A program made the position numbers and the translations under genes. The notes beneath the pieces are model-generated. The model searched no databases. It saw nothing but the letters and a program-made list of their open reading frames with translations, and was not told where the DNA came from. From Streptomyces chrestomyceticus JCM 4735 (GTDB lineage: Bacteria; Actinomycetota; Actinomycetes; Streptomycetales; Streptomycetaceae), in contig NZ_BHZC01000001.1 of NCBI RefSeq assembly GCF_003865135.1, forward strand, positions 5,270,001-5,334,000: a DNA stretch of 64,000 nt, given 5' to 3'. Below are positions 9,024-19,184 of this stretch, in pieces. The first letter of the stretch is position 1. Each line of letters begins with the position of its first letter.

Positions 9024-10643
9024 ATGGGACACGTGGAGGCCGGGCATCTGGAGTACTACCTGCCGGACGGGCGGGTGCTGTTGGGCGACGTGTCCTTCAG
9101 GGTCGGCGAGGGCGCCTCGGTGGCGCTGGTCGGCGCGAACGGGGCGGGCAAGACGACGCTGCTGCGGCTGATCGCGGGGGAGCTGCAGCCGCACGGCGGC
9201 GCGGTGACCGTGAGCGGCGGGCTGGGGGTGATGCCGCAGTTCGTGGGTTCCGTGAGGGATGAGCGGACCGTACGGGACCTGCTGGTGTCGGTGGCGCAGC
9301 CGCGGATCAGGGAGGCCGCCGCGGCCGTGGACGCCGCCGAGGAAGCCGTCATGACGGTCGACGACGAGGCCGCGCAGATGCGGTACGCGCAGGCGCTCAG
9401 CGACTGGGCCGAGGCGCGCGGGTACGAGGCCGAGACGGTGTGGGACATGTGCACCATGGCCGCGCTGGGCGTCCCGTACGAGAAGGCGCAGTGGCGGCAG
9501 GTGCGCACGCTCAGCGGCGGTGAGCAGAAGCGGCTGGTGCTGGAGTCGCTGCTGCGCGGCACCGACGAGGTGCTGCTGCTGGACGAGCCGGACAACTACC
9601 TGGACGTGCCGGGCAAGCGCTGGCTGGAGGAGCGGCTGCGCGAGACGAAGAAGACGGTGCTGTTCGTCAGCCACGACCGGGAGCTGCTGGCCCGCTCCGC
9701 CGAGAAGATCGTCAGCGTCGAGCCGGGGCCCGCCGGGTCGGACGTGTGGGTGCACGGCGGCGGCTTCGGCACGTACCACCAGGCGCGCAAGGAGCGCTTC
9801 GCCCGCTTCGAGGAGCTGCGGCGGCGCTGGGACGAGAAGCACGAGCAACTGAAGAAGCTGGTGCGCAACCTGCGGCAGGCCGCGGAGATCAGCCACGAGC
9901 TGGCCACCCGGTACCACGCCGCGCAGACCCGGCTGCGCAAGTTCGAGGAGGCCGGGCCGCCGCCGGAGCCGCCGCGCGAGCAGGAGATCACCATGCGGCT
10001 CAAGGGCGGCCGTACCGGTGTGCGGGCGGTGACCTGCGAGAACCTTGAGCTGACCGGGCTGATGAAGCCGTTCGACCTGGAGGTCTTCTACGGGGAGCGG
10101 GTCGCGGTGCTGGGGTCGAACGGCTCCGGGAAGTCGCACTTCCTACGGCTGCTCGCGGGGGAGGACGTCGCGCACACGGGCGCCTGGAAGCTGGGTGCCC
10201 GCGTCGTCCCCGGTCACTTCGCGCAGACACACGCGCACCCGGAGCTGGAGGGGCGCACGCTTCTGGACATTCTGTGGACGGAACACGCCAAGGACCGCGG
10301 CAAGGCGATGAGCGCGCTGCGCCGGTACGAGCTGGAGCGCCAGGCCGAGCAGCGCTTCGACCGGCTGTCGGGCGGCCAGCAGGCGCGCTTCCAGATCCTG
10401 CTGCTGGAGCTGGCGGGGACGACCGCCCTGCTGCTGGACGAGCCGACCGACAACCTCGACCTGGAGAGCGCGGAGGCCCTTCAGGAGGGGCTGGAGGCGT
10501 ACGAGGGGACGGTGCTGGCGGTGACGCACGACCGCTGGTTCGCGCGGTCCTTCGACCGGTACCTGGTCTTCGGCGCGGACGGGCGGGTGCGGGAGACGGC
10601 GGAGCCGGTGTGGGACGAGCGCAGGGTGGAGCGGAAGCGGTAG
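9024..10643 (+). CDS. ABC-F family ATP-binding protein
   Basis: This is a soluble twin-ATPase protein of 539 aa with no membrane domain, as in ABC-F ribosome-associated factors and antibiotic-resistance proteins. The first domain has Walker A GANGAGKTT (~39), signature LSGGE (~166) and Walker B LLLDEPDNYLD. The second has GSNGSGKSH (~371), LSGGQ (~455) and LLLDEPTDNLD. A charged inter-domain linker (about 245-320) contains the expected coiled helices. The second Walker A is slightly unusual (KSH instead of KST). The start is the ATG at 9024. The substrate is not predictable, and the location in core genome argues for a translation-factor role rather than specific drug resistance. Confidence 0.92.
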   Translation: MGHVEAGHLEYYLPDGRVLLGDVSFRVGEGASVALVGANGAGKTTLLRLIAGELQPHGGAVTVSGGLGVMPQFVGSVRDERTVRDLLVSVAQPRIREAAAAVDAAEEAVMTVDDEAAQMRYAQALSDWAEARGYEAETVWDMCTMAALGVPYEKAQWRQVRTLSGGEQKRLVLESLLRGTDEVLLLDEPDNYLDVPGKRWLEERLRETKKTVLFVSHDRELLARSAEKIVSVEPGPAGSDVWVHGGGFGTYHQARKERFARFEELRRRWDEKHEQLKKLVRNLRQAAEISHELATRYHAAQTRLRKFEEAGPPPEPPREQEITMRLKGGRTGVRAVTCENLELTGLMKPFDLEVFYGERVAVLGSNGSGKSHFLRLLAGEDVAHTGAWKLGARVVPGHFAQTHAHPELEGRTLLDILWTEHAKDRGKAMSALRRYELERQAEQRFDRLSGGQQARFQILLLELAGTTALLLDEPTDNLDLESAEALQEGLEAYEGTVLAVTHDRWFARSFDRYLVFGADGRVRETAEPVWDERRVERKR

Positions 10644-10706
10644 CCCGGGGTCACCGCTTGGACGCGTGCGGTGGTGGGGCCGTGGGGGCGGCTCTTAGAT
10701 GGACGC

Positions 10707-11963
10707 ATGAGCGCGGAGAAGACGGGCCTGGCGGGTGCCGGCGAGGTCCGGGACGCGGTGCGGCCCGCGGACCCGCCGGTCGTCGGGTGGCTGCTCGGGC
10801 GGGCCCCGTGGCCCCTGTGGGGAGTGGCCGCCGTCCTGATGGGCGCGGTGATCTTCCATGTCCAGCGGCACAGTCCCACCGTCGGCATGGACAACGACTT
10901 CGTCGTGAAGGCGGCGCGGGCGCTGCTGGCCGGGGACGCTCCGTACGCCGACAAGCGGTTCCTGTATCTGCCGAGTGCGGTGCCGGCGGCGGTGCCCGAG
11001 GCGCTGCTGTCCGCCGGGAAGCTGCGGCTGCTGGTGCCGGTGGCGGGGGTGGGGCTGGTGCTGCTGGGGTGGCTCGCCTCGCTGCGGATCTTCCGGATTC
11101 CCGTACGGAGCCGGCTGGCGGCGCTCGGCGTGGTGGCCCTGGCGTTCTTCGAGCCGTTCCGCAACGTCGTGAACATCGGGAACTGGACGCTGGCCTCCGT
11201 GGTCGCACTGCCCCTGATGCTGCTCCTGGCACTGCGCTCCCGGTGGATCGCCGCGGGCGCGGTCCTGGGGCTCGCGCTGGCGGTCAAGCCGATGCTGGCG
11301 CCGCTGCTGCTGCTCCTGGTCCTCGCGCGGCGGTGGCGGGCTTTCGCCGTGGCGGTGGCGGTGCCGGTGGCGGCGTCCGTGCTGGCGGCGCTGGTGATGC
11401 CGCGGCCGGGCATGTTCTTCACCCGTACGCTGCCGTTCCTGCTGCACGGCCAGGACAGTTTCGCCCGCCCGTTCGACGCCTCGCCCGGCATGATCCTCAC
11501 CCGATTGGGGGTGCCCGAGACCGCGGCGTACGGCGTGGCGGCGGTGGCGGCGGTCGCGGGGACGGGCTGCGCGTGGCTGCGATGGCGGCGCGGCGACCCG
11601 GGGGCCCAGCGGCTCGTGGAGACCGCCGCGATGCTGATGCTGGCGGCCTTCCTGGTGTCCAGGCCGTCCTTCGACCACTATCTGCTGGTGGTGCTGCCGC
11701 CGCTGGTGGCCTCCGTGGTCCTGCCGGGCTCGGCGGCCCGTACGGTCTGGTTCTGGGTCGCCCTGGTGCCGCAGATCAGCGGGCTGCCCTGGCCGCACCT
11801 GGAGGGACTGCACCGGCGGGCCTTCAAGGACACCGTGATGCTGTGCACCGTGGCGGCGGCGGTGGCGTGGACCTGTGTCCGTCCCCGGATGCTGCGGGCG
11901 GTGACTATCATGTCCGTGGGGCCCGAGAGCGCGGATCGTACGCCGGTTCGGGACGTGTTTTGA
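10707..11963 (+). CDS. GT87/DUF2029-like polytopic membrane protein
   Basis: The product is 418 aa with about ten hydrophobic helices and little soluble sequence. The N-terminal motif NDFVVKAARALLAGDAPYADKRFLYLPSAV resembles the DUF2029/GT87 family, which in actinobacteria includes polyprenyl-phosphate-mannose-dependent mannosyltransferases such as PimE. An Asp in the first external loop (GMDNDF) would be the candidate catalytic residue. The specific sugar acceptor cannot be inferred. The ATG at 10707 was chosen; a GTG at 10671 is less likely. The rplM promoter overlaps its stop codon. Confidence 0.8.
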   Translation: MSAEKTGLAGAGEVRDAVRPADPPVVGWLLGRAPWPLWGVAAVLMGAVIFHVQRHSPTVGMDNDFVVKAARALLAGDAPYADKRFLYLPSAVPAAVPEALLSAGKLRLLVPVAGVGLVLLGWLASLRIFRIPVRSRLAALGVVALAFFEPFRNVVNIGNWTLASVVALPLMLLLALRSRWIAAGAVLGLALAVKPMLAPLLLLLVLARRWRAFAVAVAVPVAASVLAALVMPRPGMFFTRTLPFLLHGQDSFARPFDASPGMILTRLGVPETAAYGVAAVAAVAGTGCAWLRWRRGDPGAQRLVETAAMLMLAAFLVSRPSFDHYLLVVLPPLVASVVLPGSAARTVWFWVALVPQISGLPWPHLEGLHRRAFKDTVMLCTVAAAVAWTCVRPRMLRAVTIMSVGPESADRTPVRDVF

Positions 11964-11989
11964 CCCGGCTGGGGGCGGCCCGGTATTCT
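11960..11989 (+). promoter_or_regulatory. rplM-rpsI promoter
   Basis: The -35 element TTGACC (11960-11965) and the -10 element TATTCT (11984-11989) are separated by 18 bp. This is a good match to vegetative (HrdB) promoters and overlaps the stop codon of the preceding gene. Transcription would begin near 11997. Confidence 0.65.
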
Positions 11990-11996
11990 GCCAGTT

Positions 11997-12168
11997 CGTT
12001 ATGCGTATTGGCTTGCTCTATCTCACGTGAGGGGCCCTTACGCCGGTCCACCGGGCCGATGACCAGCGGCAGGAACCCGGGTTGCGTCACCCGCGGGGCC
12101 GCCAGTGCTGGAGATCGACCGAGGTGACCAGTACAGGACCCTATTCACTGAAGAAGCGAAGGCTAACC
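11997..12168 (+). promoter_or_regulatory. Long 5' leader of rplM
   Basis: If transcription starts from the promoter at 11960-11989, the rplM message has a leader of about 170 nt. It contains GC-rich self-complementary segments. L13 is known to autoregulate its operon in some bacteria, and a leader of this length could serve that purpose. I could not match it to a known leader family by eye. Confidence 0.35.
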
Positions 12169-12612
12169 GTGCGTACGTTCAGCCCCAAGCCCGGCGATGT
12201 CCAGCGCCAGTGGCACATCATTGACGCGCAGGACGTTGTCCTGGGCCGTCTGGCCTCGCAGGCCGCGTCCCTCCTGAGGGGCAAGCACAAGCCGGTGTAC
12301 GCGCCGCACGTCGACACCGGTGACTTCGTCATCATCGTCAACGCCGACAAGGTGCACCTGTCCGGCAACAAGCGCAGCCAGAAGATGGCCTACCGCCACT
12401 CCGGCTTCCCGGGCGGTCTGCGCTCGGTGCGCTACGACGAGCTCCTCGACAAGAACCCCGAGAAGGCTGTCGAGAAGGCCGTCAAGGGCATGCTCCCCAA
12501 GAACACCCTGGGCCGTCAGATGCTCTCGAAGCTGAAGGTCTACGCGGGCGCCGAGCACCCGCACGCTGCGCAGCAGCCGGTCCCGTTCGAGATCACCCAG
12601 GTCGCGCAGTAA
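12169..12612 (+). CDS. rplM: 50S ribosomal protein L13
   Basis: L13 is an early-assembly protein of the large subunit. The product is 147 aa and contains the canonical blocks [28 protein letters not shown] and [18 protein letters not shown]. The GTG at 12169 follows GAAGG with 6-nt spacing and gives the usual streptomycete [16 protein letters not shown] start. It is the first gene of the rplM-rpsI operon; rpsI begins 41 bp downstream. Confidence 0.97.
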   Translation: MRTFSPKPGDVQRQWHIIDAQDVVLGRLASQAASLLRGKHKPVYAPHVDTGDFVIIVNADKVHLSGNKRSQKMAYRHSGFPGGLRSVRYDELLDKNPEKAVEKAVKGMLPKNTLGRQMLSKLKVYAGAEHPHAAQQPVPFEITQVAQ

Positions 12613-12653
12613 GTCCGGCCACCCCCTAAGACGAAGAGAATCTGAGGAGAATC

Positions 12654-13160
12654 GTGGCTGAGACCACCCCCGAGACCCCGCTGGACGAGGTCGAGGAGTA
12701 CACCACCGAGACCGAGGTTCCGCTGGAGGGTGAGTACACCTCCGAGTCGCTCGCGTCGCGCTTCGGCGACCCGCAGCCGGCCGCCGGCCTGGGCCGTCGC
12801 AAGAACGCCATCGCCCGCGTGCGGATCATCCCCGGCTCCGGCCAGTGGAAGATCAACGGCCGCACCCTTGAGGGTTACTTCCCGAACAAGGTGCACCAGC
12901 AGGAAGTCAACGAGCCCTTCAAGGTGCTCGAACTGGACAACCGCTACGACGTGGTCGCCCGCATCTCCGGCGGCGGCATCTCCGGCCAGGCCGGTGCGCT
13001 GCGCCTGGGCGTGGCCCGTGCGCTGAACGAGGCGGACGAGGACAACAACCGCGGCCCGCTGAAGAAGGCCGGCTTCCTCAAGCGCGACGACCGTGCGGTC
13101 GAGCGCAAGAAGGCCGGTCTGAAGAAGGCCCGCAAGGCCCCGCAGTACAGCAAGCGCTAA
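12654..13160 (+). CDS. rpsI: 30S ribosomal protein S9
   Basis: The C-terminal tail of S9 reaches the P-site tRNA. The product is 168 aa. About 40 acidic N-terminal residues ([20 protein letters not shown]) form an extension typical of actinobacteria, before the conserved [23 protein letters not shown] core. The C-terminus is the diagnostic [12 protein letters not shown]. The GTG at 12654 follows GAGGAG. A strong hairpin after the stop ends the operon. Confidence 0.97.
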   Translation: MAETTPETPLDEVEEYTTETEVPLEGEYTSESLASRFGDPQPAAGLGRRKNAIARVRIIPGSGQWKINGRTLEGYFPNKVHQQEVNEPFKVLELDNRYDVVARISGGGISGQAGALRLGVARALNEADEDNNRGPLKKAGFLKRDDRAVERKKAGLKKARKAPQYSKR

Positions 13161-13190
13161 TTGCCGCTCGGCTGCTCGCGCGGCTCTTGG

Positions 13191-13231
13191 CGAACGCCCC
13201 GGTGGCACCATCCGTGCTGCCGGGGCGTTCG
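13191..13231 (+). terminator. Terminator of rplM-rpsI
   Basis: CGAACGCCCCGG (13191-13202) pairs perfectly with CCGGGGCGTTCG (13220-13231). The 17-nt loop contains a further GCA/TGC pairing. It lies 31 nt after rpsI and upstream of glmM. Confidence 0.75.
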
Positions 13232-13302
13232 GCTATCCGGGACCAGCGGCGTATACCTGGACGCAACGCTCTGGTCCACGTACATCAACTCGGAGGACAC
13301 CA

Positions 13303-14661
13303 GTGGGACGACTCTTCGGCACGGACGGTGTGCGCGGTGTCGCCAACGCGGATCTCACGGCGGAGCTGGCGCTCGGTCTGTCGGTCGCGGCGGCGCATGT
13401 GCTCGCGGAGGCCGGCACTTTCCAGGGCCACCGGCCGGTGGCCGTGGTCGGGCGCGATCCGAGGGCGTCCGGAGAGTTCCTGGAGGCCGCCGTCGTGGCG
13501 GGACTGGCCAGTGCGGGCGTGGACGTGCTGCGGGTGGGCGTGCTGCCGACCCCGGCCGTGGCGTACCTGACCGGGTCGCTCGGCGCCGACCTGGGCGTGA
13601 TGCTCTCCGCCAGCCACAACCCGATGCCCGACAACGGCATCAAGTTCTTCGCCCGCGGCGGCCACAAGCTCGCCGACGAGCTGGAGGACCGCATCGAGCG
13701 TACGTACCGCTCGCACAGCTCCGGCGAGCCGTGGGACCGGCCGACCGGCGCCGGTGTGGGCCGGGTCAAGGACTACGACCAGGGCTTTGACAACTACGTC
13801 GCGCACCTGGTGGGCGTGCTGCCGAACCGCCTGGACGGCCTGAAGGTCGTCATCGACGGCGCGCACGGCGCGGCCTCCCGGGTCTCCCCGGAGGCGTTCG
13901 CCCGGGCCGGTGCCGAGGTCGTCACCATCGGTGCCGACCCCGACGGCCTGAACATCAACGACGACTGCGGCTCCACGCACCTCGCCGGCCTGTGCGCCGC
14001 GGTCGTCGAGCACGGCGCCGACCTCGGCGTGGCGCACGACGGCGACGCGGACCGCTGCCTGGCGGTGGACCGCGACGGCAACGAGATCGACGGTGACCAG
14101 ATCCTGGCCGTCCTCGCCCTCGGGATGCGCGAGGCGGGCACGCTGCGCAAGGACACCGTCGTGGCGACCGTGATGTCCAACCTGGGCTTCAAGCTGGCCA
14201 TGGAGCGCGAGGGCCTGACCTTCGTCCAGACGGCGGTCGGCGACCGGTACGTCCTGGAGGAGATGAAGTCCGGCGGCTTCGCGCTCGGCGGTGAGCAGTC
14301 CGGGCACGTCATCGCGCTGGACCACGCGACGACCGGCGACGGCACCCTCACCGGCCTGATGCTGGCCGCCCGCGTCGCGGCCACGGGCCGCCCGCTGGGC
14401 GAGCTGGCCGGCGTCATGAAGCGCCTGCCGCAGGTCCTGGTCAACGTGCCGGACGTGGACAAGTCCCGCGTCAGCACGTCCCCGGAGGTCACCTCGGCCG
14501 TCGCGGAGGCGGAGCGCGAGCTGGGCGCCACCGGCCGGGTCCTGCTGCGCCCCTCGGGCACGGAGCCGCTGGTACGGGTCATGGTCGAGGCCGCCGACAT
14601 CGAGCAGGCGGGGGCCGTGGCCGGCCGTCTGGCGGATGTGGTGAAGTCGGCGCTGGGCTAG
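13303..14661 (+). CDS. glmM: Phosphoglucosamine mutase
   Basis: GlmM converts glucosamine-6-phosphate to glucosamine-1-phosphate for UDP-GlcNAc and peptidoglycan synthesis. The product is 452 aa. The phosphoserine loop is [16 protein letters not shown], with Ser104 as the phosphorylated residue. The metal loop is AHDGDADRC, the sugar loop GGEQSGH, and the phosphate loop [12 protein letters not shown]. The GTG at 13303 follows GGAGG with 6-nt spacing. The stop overlaps the convergent DUF389 gene by four bases. glmS, which makes its substrate, lies 2 kb downstream. Confidence 0.97.
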   Translation: MGRLFGTDGVRGVANADLTAELALGLSVAAAHVLAEAGTFQGHRPVAVVGRDPRASGEFLEAAVVAGLASAGVDVLRVGVLPTPAVAYLTGSLGADLGVMLSASHNPMPDNGIKFFARGGHKLADELEDRIERTYRSHSSGEPWDRPTGAGVGRVKDYDQGFDNYVAHLVGVLPNRLDGLKVVIDGAHGAASRVSPEAFARAGAEVVTIGADPDGLNINDDCGSTHLAGLCAAVVEHGADLGVAHDGDADRCLAVDRDGNEIDGDQILAVLALGMREAGTLRKDTVVATVMSNLGFKLAMEREGLTFVQTAVGDRYVLEEMKSGGFALGGEQSGHVIALDHATTGDGTLTGLMLAARVAATGRPLGELAGVMKRLPQVLVNVPDVDKSRVSTSPEVTSAVAEAERELGATGRVLLRPSGTEPLVRVMVEAADIEQAGAVAGRLADVVKSALG

Positions 14662-15605
14662 CCCGCGCCCTCCTTGCGTACGCGCTGTCGGCTGCCGGCC
14701 CAGAAGAGCTTCTGGGCCAGCAGCGTCAGCGTGCCCGCGATGACGATCCCGGCGAGGTTCAGCAGGAGCTGCTCGGTGGACCCCCAAGCCTGCGCGTACG
14801 AGCGGTAGCTGAACGCGACGGCGGCGTTCGCGGCGGCCGGGACGGTGGTGACCGAGATCGCCACGCCGACCAGGGCGCCGGACTTCGCCGAGGTCAGTGA
14901 GAGGACGCCGGCGATTCCGGCGAGGACGGCGACCACGAACGAGAACCAGTCCGGCCGGTAGATGAAGTTCGTGTTCGGGCGGTCCGCCGTCAGCGCCCCG
15001 GCGTCGAAGAGCCCCACCGCGTCCATGAACAGGCTGAAGCCCACCGTCGCCGCCATCGCCACCGCGAAGCCCACGACCAGCGCCAGCAGGGAGCGCCAGG
15101 CCAGCCGGGGCGCGCGGCGCACCAAGGCGGTGCAGATGCCGGCCAGCGGGCCGAACTCCGGGCCGACGGCCATCGCGCCGACGATCAGGATCGCGTTGTC
15201 CAGCACCACGCCGCAGGCCGCGATCATCGTGGCGAGCGCCAGGAACGCCAGATAGGTGACGGAGAGCGTGGACTCCTCGTGGGTGGCGTCGGTCAGCGAC
15301 TCCCACAGCACGGCGTCCACGCCCTCGCCGGGCGCGTCCTTCTCCGCCTGGTCCGCGCGGGTGGACAGGGACAGGTCGACGTTCTCCACGGCGATCGAGC
15401 CGTCCCGGTCGATGCCGAGCGCCCGCAGCTCGTGCAGCAGGCCGTCACCGGCCTCACGGGCCACGTCGCACAGGATCACGTCCCCCCGCGGTTCGCGCGC
15501 GGCGCCGGTCAGGACGGCGAGGTGGGCGGTGCCGACGGTGTTCTCCACCAGGTGCAGCACGGCCTGCGTACGGTCGGCGGGAACGATCAGGCGCAGGTGC
15601 AGCAC
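14658..15605 (-). CDS. DUF389 integral membrane protein
   Basis: The product is 315 aa. An N-terminal soluble part (about 1-80) begins [32 protein letters not shown]. About six transmembrane helices follow, with the DUF389 core motif [22 protein letters not shown] near residues 135-155 and the repeat-like FNFIYRP region later. The family has no firm biochemical function. The GTG start at 15605 has GAGAGG upstream. It is convergent with glmM, overlapping by four bases, and precedes coaA on the opposite side by 36 bp. Confidence 0.85.
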   Translation of the reverse strand: MLHLRLIVPADRTQAVLHLVENTVGTAHLAVLTGAAREPRGDVILCDVAREAGDGLLHELRALGIDRDGSIAVENVDLSLSTRADQAEKDAPGEGVDAVLWESLTDATHEESTLSVTYLAFLALATMIAACGVVLDNAILIVGAMAVGPEFGPLAGICTALVRRAPRLAWRSLLALVVGFAVAMAATVGFSLFMDAVGLFDAGALTADRPNTNFIYRPDWFSFVVAVLAGIAGVLSLTSAKSGALVGVAISVTTVPAAANAAVAFSYRSYAQAWGSTEQLLLNLAGIVIAGTLTLLAQKLFWAGSRQRVRKEGAG

Positions 15606-15641
15606 GGTGTACCTCTCGTGGAAGGCGGCGGATCGCCGTCG

Positions 15642-16640
15642 TCAGAGCTTGCGCAAGGACAGCCGCTGCACCTTGTGATCGGGCCCCTTGCGCAGCACGA
15701 GGTTGGCGCGGCCGCGGGTCGGGGCGACGTTCTGTTCCAGGTTGGGCTTGTTGACGGTGCGCCAGATCATCCGGGCGTAGTCGAGGGCTTCTTCCTCGGA
15801 GACCTGGGTGTACTTGCGGAAGTACGAGAACGGGTTCTGGAAGGCGGTCTCGCGCAGCTTGCGGAACCGGCCCAGGTACCAGCGCTCGATGTCCTCCGTG
15901 CGGGCGTCCACGTACACCGAGAAGTCGAAGAAGTCGGCGAGGCCGAGGCGGGTGCGTCCGTCCTTGCCGGGGAGGGCGGGCTGCAGGACGTTCAGGCCCT
16001 CGACGACCAGGATGTCGGGGCGGTGCACGGTCAGCCGCTCGCCGGGCACGATGTCGTAGATCAGGTGGGAGTACACCGGGGCGCTGACCTCGGCCTTCCC
16101 GGACTTCACATCGGCGACGAAGCGGGTCAGGGCGCGGCGGTCGTACGACTCGGGGAAGCCCTTGCGGGACATCAGGCCGCGGCGGTGCAGCTCGGCGTTG
16201 GGGAACAGGAAGCCGTCGGTGGTGACCAGTTCGACGCGCGGGTGCTCCGGCCAGCGGGCCAGCAGGGCCTGGAGGAGCCGGGCGGTGGTGGACTTGCCGA
16301 CCGCCACGCTGCCCGCGACCCCTATGACGAACGGTGTGCCGGGCTGCGCGCCGTGGCCGCCGCCCGCGTCGCCGAGGAAGGTGTTCAGGGCACCGCGCAG
16401 GTTGCTGGACGCGCCCACGTACAGGTTGAGGAGCCGGGACAGCGGCAGGTAGACGTCGCGCACCTCGTCCAGGTCGATCACGTCGCCCAGACCGCGCAGC
16501 CGCTCGACCTCCTCGGCGGTCAGCGGCAGCGGTGTCTTCTCCCGCAGGGCGCTCCACTCGGCGCGCGTCAGGTCGACGTACGGCGTGCGCTCGGCGCGGC
16601 GGCGGTGCTGCGACTCGGTCGGCTCTGTGGTGAGGGGCAC
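15642..16640 (-). CDS. coaA: Type I pantothenate kinase
   Basis: CoaA phosphorylates pantothenate with ATP, the first committed step of coenzyme A synthesis, and is usually feedback-inhibited by CoA. The product is 332 aa, normal length. The P-loop is [12 protein letters not shown] near residue 110. The other family blocks are [39 protein letters not shown] and [10 protein letters not shown]. The GTG at 16640 was chosen because family similarity begins near residue 20 ([11 protein letters not shown]) and a long upstream extension is not conserved. It is divergent from glmS across a 192-bp promoter region. Confidence 0.96.
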   Translation of the reverse strand: MPLTTEPTESQHRRRAERTPYVDLTRAEWSALREKTPLPLTAEEVERLRGLGDVIDLDEVRDVYLPLSRLLNLYVGASSNLRGALNTFLGDAGGGHGAQPGTPFVIGVAGSVAVGKSTTARLLQALLARWPEHPRVELVTTDGFLFPNAELHRRGLMSRKGFPESYDRRALTRFVADVKSGKAEVSAPVYSHLIYDIVPGERLTVHRPDILVVEGLNVLQPALPGKDGRTRLGLADFFDFSVYVDARTEDIERWYLGRFRKLRETAFQNPFSYFRKYTQVSEEEALDYARMIWRTVNKPNLEQNVAPTRGRANLVLRKGPDHKVQRLSLRKL

Positions 16641-16832
16641 GCGCCCATTGTCCGCAGGCGCGGGGGCCGGTTCACCCCGGGGTGGGGTTGTGGCCGCCCG
16701 GTCCGGGTGTCGCGCGTACGGGTACGGCGGTGCCGGGCGGCGCGCGGGAGGCGGAGGGTGCGGGTCCGGTGCGCGGCGCCGTTGGCCGGATGGAGCGCGG
16801 GGCGGGCACGTACGGCCCCGTAGGCTGCCCTC

Positions 16833-18680
16833 ATGTGCGGAATCGTGGGGTATGCGGGCGGCCGGTCCGCCCTGGACGTCGTGCTCACCGGGCTGAAGCG
16901 GCTGGAGTACCGCGGCTACGACTCGGCCGGGGTGGCCGTGCTCGCGGACGGCGGGCTGGCGGCGGCCAAGAAGGCCGGCAAACTCGCCAACCTGGACAAG
17001 GAACTGGCCGACCGTCCGCTGCCGGCCGGGACGACCGGGATCGGGCACACCCGGTGGGCCACGCACGGCGCGCCGACCGACACCAACGCCCATCCGCATC
17101 TGGACAACGCCGGACGGGTCGCCGTCGTCCACAACGGCATCATCGAGAACTTCGCGGCCCTGCGCGCCGAACTGGCCAAGCGCGGCCACACGCTGGCCTC
17201 CGAGACGGACACCGAGGTCGTCGGGCACCTGCTGGCGGAGAACTTCTCCTCCTGCGGGGACCTGGCCGAGGCGATGCGCCAGGTGTGCCGCCGTCTGGAG
17301 GGTGCGTTCACGCTGGTCGCGGTGCACGCCGACGCGCCGGACGTGGTGGTGGGCGCGCGCCGCAACTCTCCGCTGGTGGTGGGCATCGGCGAGGACGAGG
17401 CGTTCCTGGCGTCGGACGTGGCGGCGTTCATCTCGTACACCCGCGAGGCCGTCGAACTGGGCCAGGACCAGGTCGTGGAGCTGCGCCGGGACGGGGTGAC
17501 GGTCACCGGCTTCGACGGCACGCCGGGCGAGGTGCGCAAGTACCACGTGGACTGGGACGCGTCGGCCGCCGAGAAGGGCGGCTACGACTACTTCATGCTC
17601 AAGGAGATCGCCGAGCAGCCGAAGGCGGTCGCCGACACGCTGCTGGGCCGGGTGGACGAGTCCGGGGTGCTCTCGCTGGACGAGGTCCGCATCGAGGACA
17701 CGGTGCTGCGCGAGGCCACCAAGGTGGTGATAGTGGCCTGCGGCACGGCCTTCCACGCCGGGATGATCGCCAAGTACGCGATCGAGCACTGGACCCGTAT
17801 CCCCTGCGAGGTGGAGCTGGCCAGCGAGTTCCGCTACCGCGACCCGATCCTGGACCCGCGCACCCTGGTCGTCGCCATCTCGCAGTCCGGCGAGACGATG
17901 GACACCCTGATGGCGGTACGGCACGCCCGTGAGCAGGGCGCGAAGGTGCTCGCGGTGTGCAACACCAACGGCTCGACGATTCCCCGCGAGTCGGACGCGG
18001 TGCTCTACACGCACGCCGGGCCCGAGGTCGCGGTCGCCTCGACCAAGGCGTTCCTGACGCAACTGGTGGCCTGCTACCTGCTCGCGCTGTACCTGGGCCA
18101 GGTGCGCGGCACCCAGTGGGGCGACGAGATCCGTGCGGTGGTGCGCGAACTGGCCGCGATCGGCACCCAGGTCGAGCAGGTGCTGGGGACGATGGAGCCG
18201 GTACGGGAGCTGGCGCGCAGTCTGGCGGAGAAGAACACGGTGCTGTTCCTGGGGAGGCACGTGGGCTACCCCGTCGCCCTGGAGGGCGCGCTGAAGCTGA
18301 AGGAACTCGCGTACATGCACGCGGAGGGCTTCGCGGCGGGCGAGCTGAAGCACGGGCCGATCGCGCTGATCGAGGAGGGCGTGCCGGTCGTCGTGGTCGT
18401 ACCGTCGCCGCGCGGCCGGTCCGTCCTGCACGACAAGATCGTCTCCAACATCCAGGAGATCCGGGCCCGGGGCGCGCTGACCATCGTCATCGCGGAGGAC
18501 GGGGACGAGACGGTCGTCCCGTACGCGGACCACCTCGTCCGTATCCCGCGCACCCCGACCCTGCTCCAGCCGATGGTCTCCACCGTGCCGCTCCAGGTCT
18601 TCGCCTGCGAACTGGCCACGGCCCGCGGCAACGAGGTCGACCAGCCGCGCAACCTCGCCAAGTCGGTGACCGTCGAATGA
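16833..18680 (+). CDS. glmS: Glutamine-fructose-6-phosphate aminotransferase (isomerising)
   Basis: GlmS makes glucosamine-6-phosphate from fructose-6-phosphate and glutamine, the entry to the hexosamine pathway. The product is 615 aa. The N-terminal Cys after Met ([10 protein letters not shown]) is the glutaminase nucleophile, and [18 protein letters not shown] and the HNGIIENF loop complete that domain. Two SIS sugar-isomerase domains occupy about 290-430 and 460-605, with [10 protein letters not shown] and STKAFLTQ visible. The C-terminus NLAKSVTVE is canonical. The stop overlaps acpS (ATGA), so the two are coupled. Confidence 0.97.
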   Translation: MCGIVGYAGGRSALDVVLTGLKRLEYRGYDSAGVAVLADGGLAAAKKAGKLANLDKELADRPLPAGTTGIGHTRWATHGAPTDTNAHPHLDNAGRVAVVHNGIIENFAALRAELAKRGHTLASETDTEVVGHLLAENFSSCGDLAEAMRQVCRRLEGAFTLVAVHADAPDVVVGARRNSPLVVGIGEDEAFLASDVAAFISYTREAVELGQDQVVELRRDGVTVTGFDGTPGEVRKYHVDWDASAAEKGGYDYFMLKEIAEQPKAVADTLLGRVDESGVLSLDEVRIEDTVLREATKVVIVACGTAFHAGMIAKYAIEHWTRIPCEVELASEFRYRDPILDPRTLVVAISQSGETMDTLMAVRHAREQGAKVLAVCNTNGSTIPRESDAVLYTHAGPEVAVASTKAFLTQLVACYLLALYLGQVRGTQWGDEIRAVVRELAAIGTQVEQVLGTMEPVRELARSLAEKNTVLFLGRHVGYPVALEGALKLKELAYMHAEGFAAGELKHGPIALIEEGVPVVVVVPSPRGRSVLHDKIVSNIQEIRARGALTIVIAEDGDETVVPYADHLVRIPRTPTLLQPMVSTVPLQVFACELATARGNEVDQPRNLAKSVTVE

Positions 18681-19045
18681 TCGTCGGAGTGGGGATCGAC
18701 GTCGCCGAGATCGACCGGTTCGCGGCGGCGCTGGAGCGCACCCCGGACATGGCGACCCGGCTGTTCGTCGAACGCGAGCTGACGCTGCCCAGCGGCGAGC
18801 GCCGGGGCATCGCCTCGCTCGCCGCGCGGTTCGCGGCCAAGGAGGCGGTGGCCAAGGCGCTGGGGGCGCCGGCCGGGCTGCGCTGGACGGACGCGGAGGT
18901 GGCGGTGCTGGAGACCGGGCAGCCGATACTCAAGATCCGCGGCACGGTCGCCCAGCGGGCCGCGGAACTCGGCGTGCGGTCCTGGCACGTGTCGCTCAGT
19001 CATGACGCGGGGGTGGCCTCGGCGGTGGTGATCGCGGAGGGGTGA
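18677..19045 (+). CDS. acpS: Holo-[acyl-carrier-protein] synthase
   Basis: AcpS transfers 4'-phosphopantetheine from CoA to acyl carrier proteins. The product is 122 aa with the two family motifs: [15 protein letters not shown] near residue 6 (the Mg-binding Asp) and [15 protein letters not shown] near residue 55. It overlaps the glmS stop by four bases. Its CoA substrate derives from coaA, encoded divergently 2 kb away. A short PY-coding repeat follows its stop. Confidence 0.96.
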   Translation: MIVGVGIDVAEIDRFAAALERTPDMATRLFVERELTLPSGERRGIASLAARFAAKEAVAKALGAPAGLRWTDAEVAVLETGQPILKIRGTVAQRAAELGVRSWHVSLSHDAGVASAVVIAEG

Positions 19046-19066
19046 GCGGGGGCGGGGGGTGATGAG

Positions 19067-19133
19067 GCCGTACGCGTATCCGTACGTGACGCCGTGTCCG
19101 TATGCCTTGCCGTATCCGTACGCGCCGCCGCCG
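19067..19133 (+). repeat. Short degenerate CCGTA(C/T)G repeat
   Basis: About seven near-copies of a CCGTAYG unit lie between acpS and the nnrDE gene. Read in the nnrDE frame from an ATG at 19059 they would encode a Pro/Tyr-rich peptide (RPYAYPYVTPCPYALPYPYAPP). I regard this as intergenic repeat sequence, because homology of the downstream protein starts at 19185. Confidence 0.6.
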
Positions 19134-19184
19134 GCCGGGCGAGCCGGGAGGAATGCCCGCGCCGTCCGGGGTGAGACTGAGGGC

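Noticed and set aside
9024..10643. Antibiotic-resistance gene (ABC-F) of a biosynthetic cluster
   Set aside because: No biosynthetic genes are nearby, and the gene sits in conserved core chromosome, so a housekeeping translation role is more likely.
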